Assembly: GCA_029718625.1 (NCBI GenBank)
Contig: CM056378.1
Span: forward strand, 67,169,027 to 67,233,026
Source of the DNA: Synaphobranchus kaupii
Lineage: Eukaryota; Chordata; Actinopteri; Anguilliformes; Synaphobranchidae
DNA length: 64,000 bases
Direction: 5' to 3'
Below, one piece after another: positions 1 to 12,017 of the stretch. The first letter of the stretch is position 1. Each line of letters starts with the position of its first letter. The notes under the pieces are model-generated. The model worked only from the letters and a program-made list of their open reading frames with translations, was not told where the DNA came from and searched no databases. The position numbers and the translations under genes were made by a program.

Positions 1-158
1 AACTGGAAATTGAGGGTTAGTTGCTGCATGAGTATTAGTTAGTTCTGAATAGAAACTGGGGATTGTTCTTATTTTCTTGTATAAGCCTAGAAAAGTAAGA
101 GGACCTAGCATTGGAGAGAGCATGCTTATAAGTACTAAGACTCTCTTTCCAGGCCAAG

Positions 159-1380
159 TAATAATAATAATAATAATACCTGCCATTTATATAGCACCTT
201 TCTCGACACTCAAAGCGCTTTACAATGATGAGGGGGAAACTCGCCTCAACCACCACCAATGTGTAGCATCCACCTGGGTGATGCAATGGCAGCCATTTTG
301 CACCAGAATGCTCACCACACATCAGCAGAGGTGGAGAGGGAGAGAAGTATTTTTTAGCCAATTGAACTGGGGGATGATTAGGTGGCAGATTGAAAAAGCC
401 TGAGTTGGGAGTTCAGCCAGGGCACTGGGGAAACCCGGACTCTTTCTGATAAGTGTCATGGGATCTTTAATGACCACAGTGAGTCAGGACCTCGGTTTAA
501 CGTCTCATCCGAAAGACGGCATTTCCTACAGCAGTGGTTCCCAAACTCGGTCCTCGGGGACCACTGTGTATGCTGGTTTTCGTTCCAACCACAATTGCAA
601 TCCCAAAATCCTAACAAGCTGTTACTTTTTCTTAATTAGGTGCTTTTCATGTTTAGAGGGATTATTTACCCTCTTAAGCCACATCATGTCAGAAATAGCT
701 ATGCATGCCATGAAGAATAAAAATTCCCATGTTCCTACTGTGCTTATTGGGCTGTTTTGCAAATAGGTAACATTTTTTTAAAACTGATCAAATTACAGAT
801 TGGGGTGAATCAATTGGCTCCTAATTAGGTAGTTGAAAACGTGAGTTTTTAAGTTTCCTCATCAAGTTTTTCTTAAATGTATTACCACTGCAAGTTTGGC
901 TCGTTATCATTTTCTTTGTCTTTTTTTCATTATTTATCAAATGGTTAGTTTTAGTGGCCATATATCCACAATGTTTGCCCACAACAATCCACAATTTGCC
1001 CCTTTTTGTAATTATTTGCAATATAGCATAATGAGAATATTGTACTTTTATTATTCATGACATGCATAGCTATTGCTAACATAATGTGGCTTAAGAGGGT
1101 AAATAATCCCTCTAAATATGACAAACACCTAATTAAGAACAATTGACATCTTGTTAAAATTCCGGGATTGCAATTGTGGTTGGAACGAAAGCCAGCATAC
1201 ACAGTGGTCCCAGAGGACCGAGTTTGGGAACCACTGTCCTACAGCACAGTGTCCCCACAGTGTTTATTTGACCAGAGGGAAGACTGCCCCCTACTGGCCC
1301 ACCAACACCACTTCCAGCAGCAACTAAGTTTTACCCAGAGGTCTCCCATCAAAGTACTAACCAAGCCCACATTCAGCTAG
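159..1380. repeat. Dispersed teleost repeat with (TAA)n edge, split by a hAT insertion
   Basis: A (TAA)n tract at 159-178 leads into a sequence containing the phrase TATAGCACCTTTCTCG, then a CAAAGCGCTTTAC block, a stretch about a catch-all 'ATCTTTAATGACCACAGTGAG' type segment and, after the insertion, a block ending in GGTCTCCCATC near 1350. I recognise this as a common interspersed teleost repeat, but I cannot give its family name. It is interrupted at 532-1236; the two halves (159-531 and 1245-1380) rejoin cleanly at the 8-bp duplication. No coding capacity is supported. Confidence 0.6.
532..1236. mobile_element. Palindromic hAT MITE (705 bp)
   Basis: The element starts CAGTGGTTCCC and ends GGGAACCACTG. 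It is flanked by a perfect 8-bp duplication TCCTACAG at 524-531 and 1237-1244, the target-site length of the hAT superfamily. The inverted repeats continue inward for about 200 bp on each side (roughly 532-730 and 1040-1236), so the element can form a long hairpin. No transposase is present, so it must have been mobilised in trans. Confidence 0.9.
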
Positions 1381-2771
1381 CAGGCACAGCTAGCTGAAGT
1401 GTCAATCAAAGTAATCAGGTAGCACATGAATAAAGTTTCTAGTAGTGAAGGTAGTGATAGCGTGACCTGTATACGTTCTGAATTCAGATGCTACTGGGTG
1501 GGCTAATTTTATATGCAGAGTAATGAGGAAATGGTCAGACAGAATAGGATTATGCAAGTGAATTTTAACATTAACAATAACAAAACTTTTTTAAAAATTT
1601 ATTTCTGATTTTTTTCTCCCAATTTGGTAGCCAATTGAACCCCTATTCTAATTCAAATCCCCCCCGTGTAGCAACCGCTAGAGAATCACCGCTGCACAAC
1701 CCCATCAGCCGGCAGTAGGACGGAGATCGTCACGTCCTCTTCAGGGCGCGACTCCTCCTAGGGTTCCTGACCGTAATTCCAACTCGCCCAGGGCTGTTCT
1801 ATGCGCGGCGATTCTCTTTTTTCATTCATTTTTGTAGATGCCATTATCAAGCAAAGAAAAACGGCATATAGATAGTTAAAAATTATCCAGTTGCATTTCA
1901 TTATTGAAATGTGTTCCTTGAGACTTCATGTTTCAGTTTTATTTTTAAAGCATTGATCAAATGTTGTCTTGTTGACATTACCATTGTGGCAGTATGGTTT
2001 TAAATGTTGAATGTGCAGTATTATTTTGAATGCTGACCTGAATTAAATGTAGTCCTCATTATTGAAATGTGTTCCTTGAGACTTGATGTTTCAGTTATAT
2101 TTTTTAAGCACTGATCAAATGTTATCTTATTGACATTACCACTGTTGCTGGCCTGAATGAAATGTAATTGTATGATTAAGTTCCAGTGTAAAATGCTCAG
2201 GTTTCAAATGAAAGCCAAATTAAACCAGAGTAAAATGCATTTACATATCCTTCTTTTTATTTAGTGAATATCAATTGTTATTGAGCACAATGTCAGGTGG
2301 CGTGACTGGTCATGGTCAGGTGGTGCGACCAGTAAATTTACATTTAAATGTATCCATTCATATTTCAGTCTGCAAAATTAAATCAGAAATATAACTGAAA
2401 ATCTTTATGGAAAATAAGGTGTTTGAAAACAAAAAGAAGTGGTTGTTTCTATAAATGGAATAAAACTGCCATAAATAAAGAAATTAAAGTGGAATTTACC
2501 ATGTGATGTGTATTTTACACACTACAATAATTCATATTTGCAGGTTTTCCGTAGTGCTAAATACATTAAAAGTGTATTATTCAAAATTCATATATGGTCG
2601 CGTCACCTGACATTTCTGGGTGGTAAAATCTGAAATCTTGTTTAAAAATGTATTTATATCACCTTAAAAGCTTTGAAACAAATATAAATACACAGGATAC
2701 ATTCTTGTGGAATTAAGAATGTATTTAAAATCCATTTTGGTCAGTATCTTTCTTTTTTCATTTTGAAAACC
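1381..2771. other. Non-coding stretch with a duplicated block and inverted motifs
   Basis: No gene is supported here. A GC-richer patch lies at about 1640-1820 in otherwise AT-rich DNA. Two diverged direct copies of a ~100-bp block (starting TCATTATTGAAATGTG) begin near 1898 and 2057, about 159 bp apart. A motif of the form AATGTCAGGTGGCGTGAC occurs near 2289 and in inverted orientation near 2596. The rest is unassigned. Confidence 0.5.
1896..2170. repeat. Diverged tandem duplication, period about 159 bp
   Basis: The blocks at about 1896-1995 and 2055-2160 share long matching runs (attattgaaatgtgttcctt, cttga/tcatgtttcag, tgatcaaatgtt, ttgacattacca). Their following segments (gctgacctgaat / gctggcctgaat) match too, so the duplicated unit is longer than the most conserved core. 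Substitutions scattered along both copies mean the duplication is not recent. Confidence 0.7.
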
Positions 2772-3050
2772 TTATTTGTCATTGACCCATATATCAAGAG
2801 AGCAATCTGAGATTAGTTCGTTCACAAGAGCTGCCTTGGAGTTAAGGCATCTTATATTTAATAAGCTAACTCTCATGGTAGTAATATGACTTGAAGTAAT
2901 AGGATTGTGTTTTGTTTTAATCTTAATCAGATTATTGAAACAAACTTCAGGGTTTTTAGATTTGAAATGGTTTTGTATTTGGGGGACAGACACAGTTTCA
3001 ATTTCTAAAGGGTGAACCCTAGTTGACGGTTTTGGGGAACAAGCAGACAA
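2772..3050 (-). pseudogene. LINE fragment: start of an endonuclease-type ORF
   Basis: The minus-strand translation contains LLNIRCLNSKAALVNELI followed by LDIWVNDK. This pattern (NIRSL..K..LVNELI..) opens the AP-endonuclease domain of many CR1/L2/Rex-type LINE ORF2 proteins. Only the first part of the domain is present and it then ends, so the copy is a short remnant. Clade assignment is uncertain. Confidence 0.55.
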
Positions 3051-3083
3051 ATAGTTCTCCTTCCTGGCCTTGGCTCTAATTAG

Positions 3084-3416
3084 TCAGGGATTTGAATTTC
3101 TAATATTATAGGCCAGGGTTATTAGAGATAAGAGCTGAACCGGTTCTTGAATCTGCAATCTCAAATCCTCTACGTTTGATGCTTGAAATATGAATCTTTT
3201 GGCGAGTAATATAATTATATTTTTTATTGTAGGACATTTATCATCCAAATCACCCAACATTATACTGTAAAGGTCCAAGTGACACATGTCCTGAATATAA
3301 GATAGCCAGTGTTGTATCACCATCCAAAAGGATGCAACGACAGGACAGTACCAAAACAAATGCAAAGAAGATTCAACCTCCTCTTTGCAGAATCTACATA
3401 GGTCAGATTGCTCCAA
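3084..3416 (-). pseudogene. LINE fragment: C-terminal tail of a Tx1/L1-like ORF2
   Basis: The reading frame carries CRFCKEEVESSLHLFWYC followed by an FW motif. This is the cysteine/histidine tail (CxxC...H...C) found after the reverse transcriptase of Tx1/L1-like LINEs. It is 110 residues, with no RT upstream, so it is a fragment. It lies on the same strand as the neighbouring endonuclease scrap but belongs to the opposite end of an ORF2, so the two are probably separate insertions. Confidence 0.65.
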
Positions 3417-3690
3417 TCCCCTTATTTTTTACATTTTTCTGGTGGGTAAAAATTTATATAATAATTTCTACTGAAAAAATCTTGTAAATGTATCTAGCGT
3501 TATATAATAAATTAAAAACACGTTTCCACACTGAAAAAAGTGTATTTCAGTAGTAGTTGAAGTAACAATGTTTTGAATGAGTCTCATTCACATTTCTGCT
3601 TTAGTCATGGCAGTCTACTTTTGTGGATTATATCAATTTGAAATTACACTTTGTTCCCTTAACCTGCTATTCTTATTTCAGTGAAAGCGC
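3417..3690. other. AT-rich spacer, nothing identified
   Basis: No supported reading frame or repeat boundary was found between the LINE scrap on the left and the probable 5' untranslated region of the I/Nimb-like LINE on the right. Confidence 0.4.
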
Positions 3691-3878
3691 GTCAATTGGT
3701 TTCTCCTAGTATTGTGCGTCTGACGTCATGACGTCTACGCCTTTTCCAGATCTTTCCCCCCTGCAGTTGAGCCACGACGGAAATTCAAAATTCTGTAGGA
3801 GCGGGAGGAAAACGACCGGAATTTTATCGAAGAAACGACATAGATAAACACGCTAAACACGATTCACGTCTGGGCTTT

Positions 3879-4820
3879 ATGCCTGTCGGACGTGAATCTA
3901 GATTAAAACGGGTGCGCGAGAAAAGAAAACTCTGCTTTAACAAGGAATCAGGAAGCAAGGCGGATTGCAATCAACCGTACCGTGAGTGTAGAATGGGTGA
4001 CAGCTCAGAGGGTGGTGAAGAGGAAAATATGGAGTGGTATACTATGTCGAATAAAAGGAAGAAACCGAAGGAGATGAAAGGTAGAACAGAAGATTGGTCA
4101 GCATGGTAGTCAAGGGGGTGCTGCTAAAAAAGTAAAGATAATCGGGGCAATACAGTTGGGAAAGGTGCAAGAGACGGAAAAGGAGTGGAAAGTTGTAATT
4201 GTGTTTGGGAGGGAGACAGGTCAGTTTCACCCAGTGAAAATGACTAAAGCAATTGAAAAAGAAATTGGAAAGATTAGATTTGCCAAATTCCTTAACAACC
4301 GAAAAATCCTTATCTCTGCTACAAATAAACATCAACAAGACAAAATCCTCAAGTTAGATTCACCTGATGGTACAAAAATCACAACGCATATTCCTGGAAT
4401 AATAGCTAAACTGAGAGGTGTAATCTCAAATGTTCCAATAGAAATGACTGAGGAGGAAGTCAAGAAATTAGAGGGGGGGAAATAATAGAAGTTAAGAGAT
4501 TGCAGACAAACAAAGATGGAGTAAAGAAAGATAGTCTGTCAATGTTGGTGCAATTTGAGAGCACACTTCCTAAAGAAATCAAAATGGGGTGGATCAATTA
4601 TAGGGTGAGAGAATATATCCCAAAACCAATAAGATGCTATAAATGCCAAAGAATTGGACACATAGCCCAACAGTGCCGCGGTAAACAAAGATGTGCAAAA
4701 TGTGGGGGAGAACAAGATTACGGAAAATGTGAGAAAGGCGCTAAACTGCGATGTTGCAACTGTGGAGGAGATCATAGTGCTGCGTTTGGGGGCTGTGCAG
4801 TTCAGATTAAAGCAAAATAG
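3879..4820 (+). pseudogene. I/Nimb-like LINE ORF1 (gag-like nucleic-acid-binding protein)
   Basis: Three successive open frames (3879-4109, 4156-4485, 4500-4820) read as one ORF1 broken by frameshifts. The N-terminal part is basic. The C-terminal part has a zinc knuckle CYKCQRIGHIAQQC, then CAKCGGEQDYGKC and CCNCGGDHSAAFGGC, the three-knuckle arrangement of I-group ORF1 proteins that coat the LINE RNA. It precedes the endonuclease segment in the normal order. It cannot be translated as one protein without repair. Confidence 0.75.
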
Positions 4821-6707
4821 GTACAGAAATATAAAGTGATCAATAATATATCCTATGCAGAAGCTTTAAAGAAAGTAAATGATGAAATGCAAAGAACTGT
4901 AACATATGTAACGGTATGACAGGGTAGACAATCAAGGCGGTGGTTGTGCTACATTTGTTAAAGATAGTGTCATCTTCCGAAGAATACCATCACCAGCAGA
5001 CATAGAATGCGTAATTATTGAAGTGAGTAATGCAGATGTCAGTCTCAAAATAATCAACTTTTATAACCCATGCAAGAAGCTGAGTGCTGAAATGTTTAAT
5101 ACAATTGAACATGGTAGAGGAGAAATCTGGTGCGGTGATTTCAATGCACATAATAGCTTATGGGCAGTATACATACAGACAAAATGGCAATGTAGTTGAA
5201 GAACTGTTGGAAGAAAGATCTTTAGTATGTCTTAATGATGGAAAAGGAACAAGATTAGATCTAGTCATGATAGAATATTTCTGTATACATCTAACGTTAG
5301 TATCTAGAAATATAGCATGCTCATGCGAATGGAACGTGGATGATAGTTCTAGTATAGGAAGTTATCATATCCAATCTTCTGCTCTATAGAAATTAATATG
5401 CATGCCCAAGAAAGGTACGTGTTAGAAAAATGGTGCTTTGAAAAAGCTGACTGGGAAAAATATGAAGAATACTGCATATAGGGAACTAAGTCAATTTCAA
5501 TGACTGGTAGTATAGAAGAATACTATTCTATAGTGACTAATTTAATTTTGAATGCTGCATCAAAGAGCATACCCATGAGTAGAATAACAGCGAAAAGGAA
5601 AGTGGTACCATGGTGGAATGAAGAATGCAATAAAGCTATTAGAGAACGAAATAAAGCATTATTAAGTATTAAGGAGTAACTTGAATCAAGAAAACTTAAT
5701 GGATTATCAAAAGAAAAAAAGCTCTGACTCATAGAATTATCAAATCCAGTAAAAAGAATGCATGGAGGGAATACTGTTCTACTATAGGCAGAGAAGTGAA
5801 ACTAGGTGATGTATGGCAAATGTTAAAGAAAATGAGTGGCAAAAAGGTAATATACAAAAATTCCAGTGTTAGAGGATGGGAGAAACAATAGCTGTAACAG
5901 ATAAAGAAAAAGGCTAATATATTGGGAAAGAGCTCTGCTAATGTACACAGTGGGAATCACTTAGACGATCTGCATAAAAAGAGAAAAGAGACGGTGCTAA
6001 GGAAAATTGTAATATACTTATATAGACACAAATCTTGATGCTGAGCTGACTATGAGTGAGTTAGAAATAGCGATAAATAACACTGGATACACAGCAATGG
6101 GGCAGGATTCAGATACGCTATGTTTTGTAAATTACCTGATCAAGTACTGAGAATAATACTGGAACTGTTCAATAAAATATGGAGAGAAGGATTGTTACCA
6201 AAAAGATGGAAGAGTGCACTCATTTTACCTTTTAGCAAACCCGGTAAAAACCCAAATAATACTGGAAATTATCGACCTATTGCATTAACTTCGCATCTGT
6301 GCAAATGGATGGAAAAGATTTTGGTCCGAAGACTTAACTATTTTTTAGAAAAGAGAGGTTTAATTGCATCATACCAGAATGGATTCAGGAAAGGTAGGTC
6401 TTCCATGGACGCACTTGTTAAAGTTAGCAATGAAATAGAGAAAGCAATTTAGATGAAATAATTGATGGTGATTGTTTTCTTTGATATCGAAAAAGCGTAC
6501 GATTCTATGTGGAGGGAAGGGCTGCTAATTCAAATGAATAGAATGGGCATTAGTGGAAGATTTTACAACTGGGTACTAGATTTTCTATCAGAACGAAAGT
6601 TTAGAGTTTAAGGTAGGACCAGAGTTATCCGATGAGTATGATATAGTTAACGGAATTCCACAAGGAAGTGTCATTAGTCCGGTGTTATTTAACATTATGA
6701 TCAATGT

Positions 6708-8019
6708 TGTAACAGGTTACGATGTACAGGTCACCCTAACTAGCGAATAGGCTAGGTTAAACATACATTCAGGTATGTGGTTTGCTGACACACACATCAA
6801 TCATTTCTGAATGCCTATAAATAGGCTGCAGTAACTAGGTACAAGGAAATGCCATACCTATTAGGGGTTCTTGTTCTTCCCTGTTCCTGTATGCAAGTTC
6901 CCTGTCTGACTTCAAGGTACGTTGCAGTTTGCTCTGTTACTTGCAGCCCACGTCATGTTCCAGGTAGTCCTGATGGAAATTATTTTATTGTAGGTCACCA
7001 TAGACGCAGTGGTGGAGCTGGAGACTGCATGTGCATAGCCTATAGAGGTATTTCTTTTAAATCGTTTATACATGTTAATGGTATGAGTAGGAAAGCATTT
7101 GGCTTCTGAGGTAATGTAATGTCATGGCTAAAATGCGCTAAAACATTGTGGTTACAAGAACGCTACCCTGCATGTGTACTAATAAATATTTTCTGCCATT
7201 ATAGGACGTTGCTAGCTGCTGTTTTGCCGACATTAGAAAAATTGCGTTTATCTCTAAGAGCGAAGGAACGCGGATAGCGGGGCTCAGATTGTATCAAGTC
7301 ACCGGTAACTAGTTACGTGGAGCTCCGGCCGCTGGCCGCAGTTTGGGTTTTAAACTGTATTTTAAACTGTATTTTACCCGCCTTTTCCCGGGGGGTTCCA
7401 TATGTATTCGTAGTTTAAACATCCCTACCACTGACAAACCAACTGTTTATCAAGTTGGGGCTTTGGGGCTGCTTACTGTTTACGTTGCAGTGCGTCGTCT
7501 GGGATCTGTGCTGGTGGCGTGGAGGTCGTTGCGACGCCATAGGAAGTGGTCCCGTTCTTTTCACTGCATGCGATATTGTGTGTGTGTGTAGAAGTAGAAT
7601 CCTTTGTGCTATATTCACCGTGTCCGTATCTCACCATTTTACAGTGCGTATGTGTGTATGTCTGCTGGCACCTTCACGAGTGAGTGACCTTTCGGTTCCA
7701 CTTCCGGTAAGTCATCACGGACCCGTACCCGCATGCACCCAGTAGCACCCCTAGTGGCAGGGAAGACCTACCACCGGCTAATTGTGCATTTTTGGGAATC
7801 CTGTGGGTTTTTGCGTGGGTTTTTCTATTGTGTTTTTACGATTGTACAAATAAACTGATGATAAAATGATCTTTTTATTATTGAATCCACGTCTCTGCTT
7901 GTTCATTTAGTTGAACGTGCCTATGTGGGGATTGATCATAATCCCTTGAGTCGTACAAACTATTTCTTTGGGCGTAATTCCCAAGGTGGCGTAGTCAGGT
8001 GGTGTTATGCCAGGTCACA
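6708..8019 (+). mobile_element. Probable solo LTR (1,312 bp) inside the LINE RT
   Basis: The segment starts TGTAACAGG and ends GGTCACA, so it has TG...CA ends. It is flanked by a near-perfect 5-bp duplication AATGT (6703-6707) / AATGG (8020-8024). Deleting it rejoins the RT between the LFNIMIN motif and the YADD motif. A TATA-like CTATAAATAGG lies at about 6811, and an AATAAA signal lies at about 7850, as expected for an LTR promoter and polyadenylation site. The short frames inside look random. Orientation is inferred from the TATA-before-AATAAA order. Confidence 0.65.
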
Positions 8020-8933
8020 AATGGCATATTCATGAATCTTGACAGAGGGATATGCTCATCATTATATGCAGATGACGGAGCTATATGGATTAGGGGGAGA
8101 GACAACACAAGTGTGCTGAGAGATTAAGAAAGCTATTTTAAAGGTAGAGCAATGGTCATACAATTGGGGTTTTAAAATCTCAACAAGTAAGTCTTGCTAC
8201 ATGTACTTAACTAGAAAGAAAAAGACAGAAGAACAGTGTGTTCTTTTATATGGACAACCAATGGAAAAAGTAAAGGAATTTAAATATTTGGGAATTTGGG
8301 TAGATGAGAGATGTACATGGAAGACATGTGGAAAAACTAGAAAATAAATGTAAAAAAGTAATAAATTTAATGAGGGCTATATCTGGATATACGTGGGGAG
8401 CAGATAAGCAGGCATTAATAGATATATATAGGGCTTTGATGAGATCAGCAATTGACTATGGGTGTTTTGTTTATGGGGCAGCAGCTAAATCGTACTTAAG
8501 CAGAATTGATAGAATGCAAAGCAAAGCCTTGAGGCTTAGCATTGGTGCAATGAAATCAACGCCATGTAATGCCGTGTTAGTAGAATCAGGGGAAATCCCA
8601 CTAGAGCTCAGGAGAGACAAACTGACTCTAACATATTGGATTCGGCTTAGAGGATGTGGGGATGAAAATGCCACTAAAGGTGTCCTAAACGAATGCTGGG
8701 AGTATAGATATAACGGAAATGGTTTTGGATGGAAGATAAAAGATAAATCAGAAGAGTATGACCTAGATGGAATACATTTCAATTCCCCTACTCCAATAAG
8801 TAATGTTCCCCCATGGCTCTTCCCTAAGGCTAAAGTTGATCTTAGTATCCTGGAACTAAAGAAAAATTGGGCGGAACACGAAATAGGATACTGTGCAAAC
8901 CAGCATATAATAAACAAATATTCTAACTACCTA

Positions 8934-11542
8934 CAGTGCATCCGGAAAGTATTCACAGCGCTTCACTTTTTCCACATTTTGTTCTGTTACAGCCTTATTC
9001 CAAAATTGATTAACCTCTTCCTACCGAGGGCAAAATAGGCCAATTTTTGCCTGTTTTCACTAGTGACAAACAAAGGTGGTTATCTCAAAAACTATAAATG
9101 GTACAAATATGGTTCTTGGCTTTTATTAAAGCAGACACATGCAGTATTACGAGTAAGCAGTGAGAACTCATAGAAATCCAGTTTTAGATACTTAACTACA
9201 ACAATTTATGTACAGAAAATATAAAAAAACTAAAAAACGGGTACCTACATTCAAGTTTAAGATTTTTTACCTGGGGAGCTACAAATGCTATGGAGGAAAT
9301 TACTCCTCTATCTGATTCATCAATATGCTGCCTACTTCTGGTAACAATCTGGTGTCAATATCTCAAACCATTCAAATTTTACAGGTTTTTTTTCAGGTGA
9401 ACCTTTTTCGTTATCCAAATGGTGCCAAATGGTTCCAAAAATGGCAATGTTCCAGAAAGGTCTCAATATGATTTATTTTTTAGGTTTTTACAATAAAATG
9501 AGATAATTTGTCAATATTAGCAATAAAAGTTCATTTTTAGACGTGTTCTTGGTGCTCTTCATATTACACAACTAACTACCCAAGGTTACAAAAAGCTGTC
9601 AAAACCCATGTAGCAACACAGTGAATCTTGTGTATTTCACCAGAGCCCCATTAGCCAGAAATAAGTCCAGGAATGTGCAAACAGGTTTTCAAATGAATAA
9701 TAGGAATAGTATGAAACTTCCCTACACATTACTGCTTGCCAGTCCTGTCCTTTATTCTGTTGCCACCTCCTATGACAGGGACGTTGGGGTTGGGTTTTAG
9801 GAGGCAAAACTTTATACATGACAAACATATATCAACTATATACAAGTGCACTAAGGTGTACTACTAAAAGTGCAGTGGATAAAAAATCAAAAGTCCACCA
9901 GTTTCCTAGATAAAAAATAAAAACACCCCTGCTGTAACAAATAAAAAGATCCTTGCCCTCTAATTGCTGAAGTTACCGTATTTACACAAAGAAAGTACAA
10001 AATGGCAGGGTCCAAAAAGCTAAAAAAAATGAACTAAAAACAAAAAAAGGCAAAGGATCAAAACATGGGGGTGGAGGGTGAGGAGAGATTATTTAACCAT
10101 TCATACAGAAGCCATTTAGACTACACATTCCCTCAGGAGAGCAATCTGCATCATTACAAACCCCACTAACCCTGTCCATGGAATTGTCCACCATGTTGAT
10201 ATACCCATTAGTCCCCCTTATACAACAACAATCAACAATAATAATAATAAACAAGTACTCCCTCATGTTATCATGTTCTCTCCCTCATACCATGCATAAA
10301 TTGCCATTTTGTTTACCTGCACAGCCTTCTGTACTGCATACAGAACAATTTACTCATGTGGAACAATGACTTTACTAAACACTTCCAGAAGCCATTTCAC
10401 ACTCAAAAAAATCGATTTAGTAGCTCATCTCAGACACAAATAGATAGCTAGCTGCTTGTTACCTGTAATTTTGCTTGCTAGCTTGCCACTGTAAAGGTAA
10501 TACTATCTATATTAATTTAGCTGAGAGGGACCGATTTTATGCATAAGTATATAAGGTTAGTTAGCTTCACAGAAGAAACACAGGGATTCACGCATTGCAG
10601 CTAAATTGCACATTTCCTTCGATGCTTACACCAAACTTACCGTTTCCACAAACATCTGTGTTGTTGGCAACGCCACGTAACACGTGCGAGTTTGTCAACA
10701 CAGACAATACACCCTTCAAGTTTACTTCATAAATTATTTATCATACCGTTGGAATGTGCAATTTGTAATATTAATTGTATGAAAAACAATAAAATACAGT
10801 TGACAATGTAATTACGAACCCGCATGGCATTGCGTGAATTCACACTGGTATATCGAAAAATCGGTAATACCACCAGCCCTAACGACGTTACGTGCCATGG
10901 CGAAATTCAATGCGTTTATAGCTGTTTATAGCTTTCTCCGGACTCATTTTCCTATAGAACTCTATGGGGAAAAAAGTCAGGAGAAACAACCCTTAAAGTG
11001 ATCCATCCACATCTAATCCATATCTGGCAACAGAGTGATGGTTTGGGGCTTGTTTGATAGCTCAGACCCTTGATAATTTACAGCCATTTAGCCAGCCATG
11101 TGTTCTATACTGTACCAGTGTAATTTACAGCTTAATCTAGTCTCACCCCCCAATTTCCATAGAGATCCATTCAAATGCAGAGAGGTTATAGTATCGCTTG
11201 TAACAGTACCTGAAAATAAGATATCGACAGTTTTTTGATGTTGATGGTCACAGACTTCAGGAAGTAACAGCATGCAAAGGATATGTGACCAAATATGAAA
11301 TATGATACTTTAAAAATACATTAAAGCAAACGGTATGCATACTTATGTAAATGAGAAATTTTATTTTTTTATTTTTAATAAATTTGCAAAAATCTCAAAA
11401 AAACTTTTTTCACATTGTCATTATGGGGTGTTGTGTGTAGAATTTTGAGGGAAAAAATTAATTTAATCAATTTTGGAATAAGGCTGTAACAGAACAAAAT
11501 GTGGAAAAAGTGAAGCGCTGTGAATACTTTCCGGATGCACTG
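8934..11542. mobile_element. Tc1/mariner-type element (2,609 bp), non-coding interior
   Basis: The left end CAGTGCATCCGGAAAGTATT is mirrored at the right end, and both are bounded by a TA dinucleotide (8932-8933 and 11543-11544), the Tc1/mariner target. The right terminal repeat is the longer one (about 11300-11542) and includes an A/T-rich GCAAAAATCTC segment. The left repeat matches for only about 80 bp, to about 9012, and then diverges. No DDE transposase frame was found, so the interior appears to be replaced or heavily deleted. It interrupts the LINE just before RNase H. Confidence 0.85.
9013..11290. other. Interior of the Tc1-type element, unassigned
   Basis: About 2.3 kb without a credible gene. 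A 63-codon minus-strand frame at 9637-9828 and a 63-codon plus frame at 10178-10369 show no recognisable domain. A segment near 10840-10885 reads like the end of a small MITE (ends in ACCAGCCCTAA). I could not identify the source of this DNA. Confidence 0.4.
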
Positions 11543-11750
11543 TACATATAATTACTGATGGATCAAAAGATCAAAATGACCATGTAGGAATAGGAGTATA
11601 TATTTCACAATTTAAAATACATATAGGAAAGAGAATTTCTGATAAATTATCAGTTTATACAGCTGAGATGATGGCAGTGATTGTTAGTCTCCAATGGGTG
11701 GAAGAAGTGAAGACCTAATATATGAAATGTTTCAATGTTTATTTAGAATG

Positions 11751-12017
11751 CAGATGTAGCGGGTGTAGCTCGGCTAGTTCGCTAGTAAGCACAGTGAGGT
11801 GCAGTAAAAGCGAAGACCTTGTAGCAGGTTACCGTGACAACACTCTCTGGCGACGCAACCCTCAGGATCAAAGTAACGACGTTATCCTTAGCTATCGGCG
11901 ATGTCGTCTTTAGCTGATTGGTAACGCGTTCGCTTGCGAATGAGAGGACCGGGGTTCAAATCTCACCTTGGACTTCTGAGTAAAAGTAAGCTTCTCTCTT
12001 TCTATACGGTTACACAG
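11751..12017 (+). mobile_element. tRNA-derived SINE-like insertion (267 bp)
   Basis: The insertion is flanked by AGAATG at 11745-11750 and 12018-12023. It contains a polymerase III A-box-like TAGCTGATTGG near 11910 and a B-box-like GGTTCAAATCTC near 11952, about 35 bp apart, as in tRNA-derived SINE heads. Removing it rejoins the LINE RNase H coding sequence before MGIEIIFCWVPAHVG. The segment upstream of the A box (11751-11900) is unassigned and may be a second tRNA-like unit. Confidence 0.65.

Noticed and set aside
6849..7745. Several 60-96 codon frames between 6.8 and 7.8 kb
   Set aside because: They lie inside a putative solo LTR and show no domain.
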